From Rhizobium chutanense (lineage in GTDB: Bacteria; Pseudomonadota; Alphaproteobacteria; Rhizobiales; Rhizobiaceae): a DNA stretch of 64,000 nt. A program made the position numbers and the translations under genes. Positions 25,833 to 34,541 of the stretch are shown piece by piece. Position 1 is the first letter of the stretch; every line of letters begins with the position of its first letter. The notes under the pieces were generated by a model. It saw only the letters and a list, made by a program, of their open reading frames with translations, searched no databases and had not been told where the DNA came from. The stretch lies in contig NZ_NWSV01000017.1 in NCBI RefSeq assembly GCF_002531935.1, positions 1 to 64,000 of the forward strand, given 5' to 3'.

Positions 25833-27044
25833 ATGGGTTGTTCTCGTATCGTTAGTACACGCGTCGCCATTGTTGTAGCGCTAACCACTATATTGGCAAG
25901 CTGCACGTCGTTGCCAAGATCCGGCCCCGATCACAAAGATGTTGATCGGGATGCGGCGGTAAAAGTGACCACGAAGGAGCGTCGCGTCGGCATCGACTAC
26001 GCCCTCGTCGATCTCAGCAAGAACGTTCTTCCCTATTTTACCTCTGCCCAGCCAACCTCTTTCAAGGGCTTTGGCGGTGGTCGAGGCGGCGCCCCCGAAA
26101 TTCCGCTTGGTTACGGCGATGTCGTTCAGGTCGCTATCTTCGAAGCTCAGTCCGGCGGTCTCTTCATTCCCTCCGATGCTGGCAGCCGCCCCGGCAATTA
26201 CATTTCCCTGCCGACGCAGACCATCGATAGAAACGGCACGATTACAATTCCTTATGCGGGCCGCGTTCCGGCTGCCGGTCGCCTCAAGGAGACCGTGGAA
26301 CAGGATGTCGAAGACCGCCTGGCCAGCCGTGCGATCGAGCCGCAGGTTGTTATCACGACGACGACAAACCGCTCCAGCCAGGTTGCGGTTCTCGGCGACG
26401 TCAACAATCCGCAGCGTGTCGAGATCAGCCCGGCCGGCGAGCGTGTTCTCGACGTCATTTCCGCCGCTGGCGGTTTGACGACCAACAATATCGAAACGAA
26501 TGTGACGCTGCAGCGCCGCGGCAAGACGGCAACCGTTGCCTACAACACGCTGCTGAAAAACCCGGCGGAAAATATCTATGTCGCGCCGGATGATACGATC
26601 TCGGTCGATCACGAGCGCCGCACCTATCTTGCGCTCGGCGCTGCGGGCGTCAGCGGTCGTTTCGATTTCGAAGAGTCTGACTTGACCCTTGGCGAGGCGA
26701 TTGCAAAGGCAGGCGGCCTGCGCGACGACCGCGCCGATCCGGCTCAGGTTCTGCTCTATCGCCAGGTTCCCAAGAAAACGCTTCAAGCGATGCGCGTCGA
26801 CACGACGAGATTTGCAGGGGATGCGGTTCCGGTGATCATCCGCGCCAACCTGCGCGATCCCGCAACCTTGTTTGCCACCCAGCAATTCAAGATGGAAGAC
26901 AAGGATATTATCTATATTTCCAATTCGGACTCTGTCGAACTGGTCAAGTTCCTTGACATCGTCAACTCGGTATCGTCCACTGTTTCCGGCGTGACCGACG
27001 ATGCGCGGGATACCCGCAACGCGGTACAGGATCTCGGAAATTGA
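25833..27044 (+). CDS. Wza-like polysaccharide export lipoprotein
   Basis: 403 residues from ATG 25833. The start is chosen because it gives a lipoprotein signal (hydrophobic VAIVVALTTILASC, lipobox LASC with the lipidated Cys). Poly_export domain at about residues 95-190 (IPLGYGDVVQVAIFE ... GTITIPYAGRVPAAGRL), followed by SLBB-type repeats (VAVLGDVNNPQRVEI and ALGAAGVSGRFDF). It forms the outer-membrane export channel. With the Wzc-like kinase and Wzy-like polymerase around it, the set is a Wzx/Wzy-dependent assembly system like PssN/PssP/PssT. The sequence alone does not prove it is PssN itself. Confidence 0.88.
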   Translation: MGCSRIVSTRVAIVVALTTILASCTSLPRSGPDHKDVDRDAAVKVTTKERRVGIDYALVDLSKNVLPYFTSAQPTSFKGFGGGRGGAPEIPLGYGDVVQVAIFEAQSGGLFIPSDAGSRPGNYISLPTQTIDRNGTITIPYAGRVPAAGRLKETVEQDVEDRLASRAIEPQVVITTTTNRSSQVAVLGDVNNPQRVEISPAGERVLDVISAAGGLTTNNIETNVTLQRRGKTATVAYNTLLKNPAENIYVAPDDTISVDHERRTYLALGAAGVSGRFDFEESDLTLGEAIAKAGGLRDDRADPAQVLLYRQVPKKTLQAMRVDTTRFAGDAVPVIIRANLRDPATLFATQQFKMEDKDIIYISNSDSVELVKFLDIVNSVSSTVSGVTDDARDTRNAVQDLGN

Positions 27045-27119
27045 TTTGAAGTAGGCGCTGGCATCGATCGCTGATCGACGCCGGCGGCCTATATAGCGGA
27101 TTTGATGAAGGACTAGGTT

Positions 27120-27824
27120 ATGGCAAGGTCAGCTGTTTATCGTAAGCTTGCGTATAGCGGAATTGTCGTCGCGATGTTTGCCGGCATGACTTCGAGTGCT
27201 TTTGCGGCCGCCTGCCTTGGACCGGCAAATCTGACTTCGGTCGACGTCAGCGGATTTACGACCAATCCCGCCGCTTTGCTCGATATGTCGGATCCATTGG
27301 TTTTGTCGTCACGTGTTCGGTCACTGGTCGGCAGCAGCAATGACACGCTTGCGCCGGTGATCGAGCAGGCCAAAAAGGCCAATGCCGCGCAGATGGCGGC
27401 GATCGGTTCCGGCCTTGGGCGGGCGGCGAACAGCTGCCAGGTCTCGGATCCGCAGTTCAAGCTGGCAATCGAAAAGGCCGTTGCCGAGGCGGCGAGCGCC
27501 GATCCCAATCTGGCGCCGCTGCTTGCCGCCTTTGCGAAAGTTCTTGCCGAAGGCGGGACTGCGGCGCTCGGACCGGGGGCCAGTGCCGCCGCGGCAGCCG
27601 GCATCGGCAACGACGGGTCAATTGGCCAAACGGGACCGGGCTCTGACGATGGTACGCCCTTCGACGGAGCCGCGACGACTGCGGGTACACTAAAGGTTTC
27701 CAATGGTGGCGCCAGCGACGACAGCTCGTCCTCGACGACGACGATCCTCAGTGTGAATGGGGCAGGGCAGTCGTCTTCGGACACGAGCGGATCGACCAGT
27801 CCGAGCACGCCCGTCATACAATAG
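27120..27824 (+). CDS. hypothetical exported protein with Gly/Ser-rich tail
   Basis: 234 residues. An N-terminal signal peptide (hydrophobic AYSGIVVAMFAGMTSSAFAA) is followed by an Ala-rich helical domain of about 120 residues containing one pair of Cys residues (AACLGP, NSCQVS). The C-terminal 75 residues are low-complexity Gly/Ser/Thr with an acidic patch. No known family was recognised. It lies in the gap between the Wza- and Wzc-like genes, with GAAGGA before ATG 27120, so it is likely an accessory protein of polysaccharide export. Confidence 0.7.
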   Translation: MARSAVYRKLAYSGIVVAMFAGMTSSAFAAACLGPANLTSVDVSGFTTNPAALLDMSDPLVLSSRVRSLVGSSNDTLAPVIEQAKKANAAQMAAIGSGLGRAANSCQVSDPQFKLAIEKAVAEAASADPNLAPLLAAFAKVLAEGGTAALGPGASAAAAAGIGNDGSIGQTGPGSDDGTPFDGAATTAGTLKVSNGGASDDSSSSTTTILSVNGAGQSSSDTSGSTSPSTPVIQ

Positions 27825-27875
27825 CTGGAATTGCCCTTAGATCTTAGCGCTTGACGCCTTTGTTGGAGATCGAAT

Positions 27876-30152
27876 TTGCTATCGCCAGATAAACTTACGC
27901 CACGTATCGACCCCTCCCGCGATACGGGAAACGAAGCTGATTTCATCGATTTCGACAAGCTTATCGCGATTGCCCGCCGTCAGTGGCGGATGGTCGCGGC
28001 GAGCGCTTTTGCCTTCGCCATTCTCGGCATTGTCTATGTCGTGACATCGGTACCGGTTTATACCGCCGACACGAGCGTGCTGATCGATCGCAGCGACAAT
28101 CAGGTGATCAACCAGCTGGCGGCTTTCGGCCAATTGGACGATGACGAAGGTACGGTCCTCAGCCAAGTCGAACTGTTGAAGTCCGACACGATCGCCTATG
28201 CTGTCGTCGACAAGTTGAAACTTGTCGATGATCCGGTGTTTAACGCACAGCAGAATTCGCTGTTTTCAGTCGCGACGCTGAAATCTCTGGTGAATTTCAA
28301 ATCGTGGTTTGCCGATGACGCGGCCGTGGCGCCCGATCCGGATATGAAGCGGCGATATGCTGCCGAAACCGTCGCAGGCAATATCGATGTCGAACGCGTC
28401 GGCAAATCCTACGTTCTCGATGTCAGTTATACCTCGCAGTCGCCCGACATGGCCCGCCAGATCGCAGCCGCGATCGCCGACGTCTATATGGTCGACAAGC
28501 TCAATTCCAAATACGAGGCGACGCGCCGGGCCGGCCAATGGCTGCAGGAGCGTATCGAGGAGTTGCGGCAGCAGGCGCTGGACACCGACCTTGCGGTTCA
28601 GAAATTCCGCAGCGAGCACGGGCTCGTCGAGGCCGGGTCCGGGACGCTGCTCAGCGAGCAGCAGCTCTCCGAGATAAACTCGCAATTGATCAACGCGCAG
28701 GCCGAGACGGCGAAGGCCGAGGCGAAATATGCGCGCGTCAAGTCGATCATCGACTCCAAGCAGACTGATGCGATCGTCACCGATGTGCTCGACAGCTCCA
28801 TTTCGAACGACCTGCGCAAGAAATATCTGGAGGCTTCCAAGCTCGAGACCGAGATCGAGGCACGGCTCGGCCCCGATCACGTCCAGGCGGTTCGGCTTCG
28901 TGCGGAAATGGAAGAATATAAGAGGCTCATGTTCGATGAGCTGAACCGCATCGCCGAGAGCTACCAGAGCGAGCTGCAGGTGGCGAGATCGCGGGAAAAC
29001 TCCTTGCGCGACAGTGTCACGCAGGCGACGGGCGTTGCTGCCAGCGCCGGCGAAACCCAGGTGCAGCTTCGCGAACTCGAGCGCACGCGCGATACCTACA
29101 AGAATCTCTATCAGAGCTTCTTGACGCGCTACCAGGAAGCCATTCAGCAGCAGAGCTTTCCGATCACCGCTGCGCGTATCATCACGATGGCGGAGACGCC
29201 GACGAAGCCGAGTGCTCCGAAGAGAGCCCTCGTCGTCGCTTTTGCGATGTTCCTCGGATGCGCAGTCGGAAGCGGTATAGGAGCCTTCCGCGAATTCCGG
29301 GATCGGTTCTTCCGCACCGGCGATGATGTCCGGGAAGTGCTTGATGTCGAGTCTCTCGGCGTTATGCCGCTGATCGAAAATAATGTCGACGATCCGGCGC
29401 TTGTTGATCCCAACAATCCGCGAAGCATCGCCAGAGGCGGGAAGACGACGACCTATGTCGAGGAACATCCGCTGTCGGCATTTGCGGAGACGCTTCGAAG
29501 CGCGAAAATTGCCATCGACATCAGTGCCGCCGATCAGCGCTGCAAGGTTATCGGCGTCGTATCGAGCCTGCCTGGCGAGGGCAAGTCGACAACATCCATC
29601 AACTTTGCCAAGCTTCTGGCTATGCAGGGTGCACGCTGCCTGCTGATCGACGGCGACATGCGCAATCCCGGCTCAACCCGGGCGATCGGCCGCCATGCCG
29701 AGGCGGGCTTGCTCGAGGCGATCGTCGACGGGCGTCCGCTCAAGGATCTGATCCTTCTCGATCCGAAGACAAAGCTTGCGTTCCTGCCGACGGTGGCGCG
29801 GTATCGCGTTCCGCATTCGTCGGAGTTGCTCGCGTCACGCGGCATGGATCAGCTTCTTGAAACGGCGCGTCAAAGCTTCGATTATATAATCGTCGACCTG
29901 CCGCCCTTGGCGCCGGTTGTCGATGCGCGCGCCATCAATTCGAAGCTCGATGCGGTGGTGTTCGTTATCGAGTGGGGGAAGACATCGCGCAAGGTCGTGC
30001 AGTCGACCCTGCTGTCCGAGCCGGAACTTTATGCAAAATGCGTCGGTGCCGTATTGACCAAGGTCGACCCGTCGCAGATGAAACTTTACCGGACATTCGG
30101 TTCGAGCGAATATTATTATAAGCGATATTCGCGATACTATACCGAAAGCTGA
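27876..30152 (+). CDS. Wzc-like polysaccharide co-polymerase / BY-kinase
   Basis: 758 residues from TTG 27876, with GGAG seven bases upstream. N-terminal Wzz domain with a first membrane helix (about 42-62), a long periplasmic coiled-coil region including the GNVR-type segment, and a second helix near 445-470. The cytoplasmic C-terminal kinase has Walker A SLPGEGKST (about 563-571), Walker A' LLIDGDMR and Walker B IIVDLPPLAPV. The tail EYYYKRYSRYY is a tyrosine cluster for autophosphorylation. It controls chain length and export with the Wza-like lipoprotein. The next gene overlaps its stop (TGATG). Confidence 0.9.
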   Translation: MLSPDKLTPRIDPSRDTGNEADFIDFDKLIAIARRQWRMVAASAFAFAILGIVYVVTSVPVYTADTSVLIDRSDNQVINQLAAFGQLDDDEGTVLSQVELLKSDTIAYAVVDKLKLVDDPVFNAQQNSLFSVATLKSLVNFKSWFADDAAVAPDPDMKRRYAAETVAGNIDVERVGKSYVLDVSYTSQSPDMARQIAAAIADVYMVDKLNSKYEATRRAGQWLQERIEELRQQALDTDLAVQKFRSEHGLVEAGSGTLLSEQQLSEINSQLINAQAETAKAEAKYARVKSIIDSKQTDAIVTDVLDSSISNDLRKKYLEASKLETEIEARLGPDHVQAVRLRAEMEEYKRLMFDELNRIAESYQSELQVARSRENSLRDSVTQATGVAASAGETQVQLRELERTRDTYKNLYQSFLTRYQEAIQQQSFPITAARIITMAETPTKPSAPKRALVVAFAMFLGCAVGSGIGAFREFRDRFFRTGDDVREVLDVESLGVMPLIENNVDDPALVDPNNPRSIARGGKTTTYVEEHPLSAFAETLRSAKIAIDISAADQRCKVIGVVSSLPGEGKSTTSINFAKLLAMQGARCLLIDGDMRNPGSTRAIGRHAEAGLLEAIVDGRPLKDLILLDPKTKLAFLPTVARYRVPHSSELLASRGMDQLLETARQSFDYIIVDLPPLAPVVDARAINSKLDAVVFVIEWGKTSRKVVQSTLLSEPELYAKCVGAVLTKVDPSQMKLYRTFGSSEYYYKRYSRYYTES

Positions 30153-30856
30153 TGTTCGGCAGTCGGTCCGTTTCGGTTCCCAGGGTCGTTTTTGTTGTCG
30201 TCACCGTCGCCTTGGCGGTGCTGGCCGGTCGGGAGTTGTACGCGTCGATCAGAACGGCAAGCATCTCGATCGTCGCCGAAAGGATCGAGCGTGGCGGGAC
30301 TGTCGCCGATGACGTCGTGGCTAAATATGCTTCGCGCAGTGTCGAGGTCATTGACGGGCATTATTGCCGGTCCGACATTGTGGCGGCTGGCGTAACCCTC
30401 GTTCTGGCGCAACTCGATCGGCAAAACGTCAATGTCAACTATGATGCCTGGGCCGCTGCAGCATCGGGTGCGCGCCAATATCTTCGGTATGCGCTGTCGT
30501 GCATGCCGACGAACAGCAATTTTTGGCTTCGTCTCGCGGCCGTGCAGTCGACTATTGCAGAAGAGCCGGTTTCGATCGCGGGAATGATGAAGCGCTCGGT
30601 TGTGCTGGCGCCCCACGACGACATGATGGTTCTGACGCGGTTTTATTTCTGGAACGATTTCACCGATGCGACGCTTGCCGCGGCCAAGCGCGCGCTCGAT
30701 AGCGATCTGACGACGATGCTGAAACGCGGCGATCGCTGCAGGGTCAACGCTGCGATAAAAGAGATCAGCCCACAGCTTCGCCCCATCTTTGATCGAAGCT
30801 GGGCGAACGTCGGAGACGGTGCGACAGCACGGTTTCGACAGCGTTGCAGCAGGTAG
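30152..30856 (+). CDS. hypothetical membrane-anchored protein after wzc
   Basis: 234 residues, translationally coupled to the kinase gene through TGATG. One N-terminal helix (VVFVVVTVALAVLAG) anchors an otherwise soluble, probably periplasmic domain with helical TPR-like character (FWLRLAAVQSTIAEEPVSIAG, ARFRQRCSR end) and three Cys residues (YCRSD, LSCMP, DRCRV). No family was recognised. Its coupling suggests a partner of the Wza/Wzc export machinery. Confidence 0.75.
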   Translation: MFGSRSVSVPRVVFVVVTVALAVLAGRELYASIRTASISIVAERIERGGTVADDVVAKYASRSVEVIDGHYCRSDIVAAGVTLVLAQLDRQNVNVNYDAWAAAASGARQYLRYALSCMPTNSNFWLRLAAVQSTIAEEPVSIAGMMKRSVVLAPHDDMMVLTRFYFWNDFTDATLAAAKRALDSDLTTMLKRGDRCRVNAAIKEISPQLRPIFDRSWANVGDGATARFRQRCSR

Positions 30857-30942
30857 TTTGTCGGGCGGTTTGAAGGCTGGCGCAAAGCGGCTAGCTGGTT
30901 GCAGCCAAGCCGCTGTTCCACGAGTCCGGACTGAAATAAGAG

Positions 30943-30970
30943 AATGCCCGCGGTTTGCACGGCGGGCATT
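30943..30970 (-). terminator. terminator of Rap-like gene
   Basis: AATGCCCGC and GCGGGCATT form a 9-bp stem 24 nt past the stop of the minus-strand gene ending at 30994. The minus-strand flank CTCTTATTTC is moderately T-rich. Confidence 0.6.
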
Positions 30971-30993
30971 GTCTATGATCGGCTATGGAACGA

Positions 30994-31704
30994 TCAGACG
31001 CTGGCGCCCGAAACGAAGTCCGTGCCGGTGATATTGAGCGTCAGGACGCCGACATCGGTGTGACCTTGGCCGTCCGAAATCTTGTAGTACTGGATGGTCT
31101 CCGTGACGTGATCGCCCGGGGCGATATCTGCTGCCAGATCATAGGTGAATGAGCCGTCCGACTTGACGTGGAACGTGCCATAGGTGCCGGCGACGTCGGT
31201 CGTTGCGCTCGGATCGCCGTTGACGCTCGTGGTGCCGAACTGACGGAGGAAGAGATGACCATTGTCGCCGGGAATGTCGTTGTCGAGGGCGTTACCGCCG
31301 ATGGGGTTGCCTTCGATGAAGCTGTAGTGGTCGTCGACAGCGATCGGCTTGACCTGGGTTACACCCTGAATATTCAGAGTGAACAGGCCGACATCGGTAT
31401 GACCGCTGCCGTCGGAGATCTTATAGGAGACCTTCTCCTGAAGCAGCTCACCATTGGTGAAGTTGACCTTGGCAGCGTCGCTTAGAACATAGGTGTAGCT
31501 GCCGTCCGGCTTGACGAAGAAGGTGCCGTAGTCGCCCTGGATTTCGGTGACCTGATTGTTGCCTTGCTTGGCGCCAACGCTCTGCTGATCGAAGGCGCGC
31601 AGGAACAGGTGGCCGTTGTCGGATGAATCGTTAGAAAGCAGATTTCCCGAGATGACGTCGGTTTCCAGGAATGTTGCAGTATCGTCGGTTGCATGAATCG
31701 CCAT
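30994..31704 (-). CDS. Rap-like secreted protein with two cadherin-like (Ra/VCBS) repeats
   Basis: 236 residues with no signal peptide. It is built of two copies of a roughly 105-residue module. Copy 1 (about 1-112): DDTATFLETDVISGNLLSND, GDYGTFFVKPDGSYTYVL, VSYKISDGSGHTDVGLFTLNI. Copy 2 (about 118-228): DDHYSFIEGNPIGGNALDND, GTYGTFHVKSDGSFTYDL, IQYYKISDGQGHTDVGVLTLNI. Size and double-domain plan match the rhizobial Rap proteins, calcium-binding adhesins or lectins that bind exopolysaccharide and leave the cell through the PrsDE type I system. A related module ends the beta-helix protein at 32.4 kb, and a PrsDE-like exporter lies at 34.5 kb. Confidence 0.8.
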   Translation of the reverse strand: MAIHATDDTATFLETDVISGNLLSNDSSDNGHLFLRAFDQQSVGAKQGNNQVTEIQGDYGTFFVKPDGSYTYVLSDAAKVNFTNGELLQEKVSYKISDGSGHTDVGLFTLNIQGVTQVKPIAVDDHYSFIEGNPIGGNALDNDIPGDNGHLFLRQFGTTSVNGDPSATTDVAGTYGTFHVKSDGSFTYDLAADIAPGDHVTETIQYYKISDGQGHTDVGVLTLNITGTDFVSGASV

Positions 31705-32394
31705 TGAATTCTCTCCTTGAATTATTCTTCGCCGGCCGTCCCTGACCTTTGGCGAGCGGCCCGATTAAGGATTTCTTAATTCGGAGAGTCAAGAACATAA
31801 TTAACAAATCGTTAGCATCTCTGGGCGCAATGCTCAATATCGATACACCTTAAATGTGCATAAGATAATGAAAGGCCTAGGTAATATTGCGTTAACAATA
31901 AGTGAAAACCCAAGCTGCGAGATTCACTGCATTTTTTCTTCGAGCGACAAGAAATTTTATTGGCGATCGGCTTATAATAATACGCGATGAATCTTCTTCT
32001 GCTTGTCATATTCCGGATAATCAGATTGAGCTATTGTTAAATTTTAAGTTTTTTATTGATTGTAGCATTATTGCAACTGAATGTACCTGGCTTTGGGTGC
32101 TGCGACTTTCGTCGTCCTGCCCATTTACCAAGGGAATTTAGGTTTCCGCCTGAAATCCACTCTACCGGAATATCCTGGGTTGAGAGAGCTTCTCATGTCG
32201 CACGTATTGCTGAGCATTATACGTGAATTATACGGTACAAATTTGCTGCAACGCGAAATGTTTACCGCGGAAGACCGCCGTTTCTTCAGAAACCAAGAAT
32301 TATTGCAGGATGTCCGGCATTTTAGTGTTTCATTTTAGCTGGCGGAGAGAGGTCCACGCTTAAAAGATTTCCATTGGCGCGGGGAGATCAGAGC
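31705..32394. other. 690-bp AT-rich divergent region
   Basis: Much more AT-rich than the flanking genes and without a believable reading frame; the 85-codon frame at 32081-32338 has no ribosome site and no family resemblance. It separates the divergent Rap-like and beta-helix genes and probably contains both promoters plus regulatory sites. No clear operator was identified. Confidence 0.5.
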
Positions 32395-33951
32395 ATGACC
32401 GTCTACTACGTGAATTCAGCAACAGGGTCCGACCACAATAGCGGGACCGGCGAGAATTCAGCTTTTGCGACTTTGTCCGCCGTCGAAGCCGTGAAGCTCA
32501 ATCCCGGCGACAGCGTGCTGCTCGCGGCCGGAAGCGTGTTCAACGAACAGTTCGACCTGAAATATTCGGGTACCGTCAGCGCCCCCATTATCATTGGCAG
32601 CTATGGTATCGGCGATGCACCGGTCATTCACAGCAGCAATGACGGTATCCATGGTTCGAAGGCTTCGAACATCGTCGTCGAGAATATCAAGATCGCAGAT
32701 ACGGGTGGGGCGGCGATATACGCAGGAAATGTCTGGAATTGGACGGTCCGCAACGTTGAGGTGGAAAATACGGGACTTGCCGGCAAGCCCGGTTCGGTCA
32801 ATTTCCAGAGCAGCCAGAACATCACCATCGAGAACAGCAAGATAACAGGCGTGAATGGCGATGGCATCTGGATGGAAAAAGTTAACGGCGTCAACATTCT
32901 TAACAACGTGATTACCAACAGTCAGGGTGCCAAGGCAGACGCCGTCCAGTTGAACGATAGCAGCAATATCCTGATCAAAGGCAATCACCTGGAACAGACG
33001 GACACCAATAGCTCAAAGGGTATTGTGGCGCTTGTTCGGCCTGTGAATGCTCTGGTCGAGGACAACACAATGGTCGGTGGCGGTTTTGGGATAGGTGCCA
33101 ACGCAGGCACGAATATCTCGATCCACGACAACGATATTTCCGGATTTGGTGGCTACAAATGGTCCTACGGCATCGGCCTTGGTGATCAGGGTGATGCGAA
33201 GAACTACGACATCAGCGGAAATTATATTCACGACGGCGTGTGGGGCGTATCGGTCAGCGCGGCGGGTTATCCAAATTATGTTCTCTCGAATATCGATATC
33301 CATAACAATGTCTTTGACGATCTGACCTCGTCGGCGCTGAAGGTCGACAGAGCTGCATCAGGCTCTTTCCATGACAATATAGTCGACAGCCTGGTGTCGA
33401 CCTCGACGATAGCTGCCGTCATTGCTGTCGCAAACACGTTCTCGGTCAGCGACACTAAGACGCTCGAACAAGCCCAGGCCGAGCTCGACAGTGCTGCCGG
33501 CGGTACATCAGGCAGCGGACAGACCCCCGCCACACCGGTTATCGAGCCGGTCGTCGAAACGCACACGGCGCCCTCATCTCCGACCGTCGCTGCAAAAATT
33601 GTCGCAGTACATGACAGTCTGAAGATTTCGGCCGACACCGGAAGCGCCTATCACGGCAATCTTCTTGAAAACGATCATGCGGCCAACGGGATCGTGCTGC
33701 TTCGCCGCTTCGGCGATAGTGCCGTGGATAAACACGGTTTGACGCTGACCGGAAAATACGGTGTCATCCATGTCGACAGCGACGGCGATTACACCTACAC
33801 GGTTGATGCGGCGAAAATCGCCGGCCTCAGCGGCAAGGTCAGCGAGTCCTTCCAGTACAAGATCTCCGATGGCGCTTCGCATATCGACACGGACAGCTTG
33901 AGCGTCGGCATCGATGTGGATGCATACCATCACAGCCACATATTGCTCTGA
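32395..33951 (+). CDS. secreted right-handed beta-helix protein with C-terminal Ra module
   Basis: 518 residues from ATG 32395 (GGGGAGATC upstream). No signal peptide. It starts MTVYYVNSATGSDHNSGTG, typical of parallel beta-helix polysaccharide enzymes. Residues about 60-340 are many PbH1-like rungs (IVVENIKIADTGGAAIYAGN, ITIENSKITGVNGDGIW, ISIHDNDISGFGG). A Thr/Pro-rich linker near 365-395 leads to one cadherin-like module (about 400-510; KYGVIHVDSDGDYTYTV, FQYKISDGASHIDTDSL). It may be a polysaccharide lyase, epimerase or glycan-binding protein. Export by the adjacent type I system is inferred from the lack of a signal peptide. Confidence 0.8.
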   Translation: MTVYYVNSATGSDHNSGTGENSAFATLSAVEAVKLNPGDSVLLAAGSVFNEQFDLKYSGTVSAPIIIGSYGIGDAPVIHSSNDGIHGSKASNIVVENIKIADTGGAAIYAGNVWNWTVRNVEVENTGLAGKPGSVNFQSSQNITIENSKITGVNGDGIWMEKVNGVNILNNVITNSQGAKADAVQLNDSSNILIKGNHLEQTDTNSSKGIVALVRPVNALVEDNTMVGGGFGIGANAGTNISIHDNDISGFGGYKWSYGIGLGDQGDAKNYDISGNYIHDGVWGVSVSAAGYPNYVLSNIDIHNNVFDDLTSSALKVDRAASGSFHDNIVDSLVSTSTIAAVIAVANTFSVSDTKTLEQAQAELDSAAGGTSGSGQTPATPVIEPVVETHTAPSSPTVAAKIVAVHDSLKISADTGSAYHGNLLENDHAANGIVLLRRFGDSAVDKHGLTLTGKYGVIHVDSDGDYTYTVDAAKIAGLSGKVSESFQYKISDGASHIDTDSLSVGIDVDAYHHSHILL

Positions 33952-34541
33952 AGCAGCCTGCCGCCGGGACGGCGTCAGCCGGCCGTTACCGCCGACCGCT
34001 CCGTCCCGACGTGTAAAGCGCGCCGCGATCGAGATCGCTGCCCGCGCGTTAGGTCCTGTTTCCGGATGTCGTTGCCGCAAAATCGCCACACAGTTTTCCG
34101 CGACTTGCTTCAAACCCGGCGAAATTGCCGTCGAAATCAAAAGAACGAAGGACGGCCGACGATAAAAATGTTCCGTCGCGCAAAAACAAGAAAGCTGTAT
34201 ATTGAACGTATAGTTAATGCCCCAGTAAACATCGTGTCTATGCGCGGGCGGCGGCCAGCACGTTGAGCCGTTATTGGGCGGTTTGGGATTTTCACTTGCT
34301 TCAACCGATATATTTATCGTAGCGTTAAGCTAGAACCCCTAAACTGGCGCGCTAGAATTGGAATTTTTCGGCCATCTTTCGGTGCGATTCATATAATAAG
34401 TCGTGAGCTTGCAAGCGGAGACTCGGCGCCGGTGCCGATGATCCAAATGCGACTATGTCATTGGTCGGGCTTGATAGGCCCGTAACTGCAGAGCGCGTTG
34501 GCGTTTACCTGCGTGCGATGCGGTAGAAGAGGGATTACTTG
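33952..34541. other. 590-bp intergenic region before type I secretion genes
   Basis: No gene seen. A CGGGACGG/CCGTCCCG pair at 33965-34008 could terminate the beta-helix gene. Around 34064-34110 there is a stretch (CCGGATGTCGTTGCCGCAAA ... CGCGACTTGCTTC) resembling the short palindromic intergenic mosaic repeats common in Rhizobiaceae; this is from memory of the pattern and unverified. The last 250 bp are AT-rich and should hold the promoter of the secretion operon. Confidence 0.45.

Noticed and set aside
32081..32338. 85-codon plus-strand frame in the Rap/beta-helix intergenic region
   Set aside because: Lies in a regulatory AT-rich region with no ribosome site.
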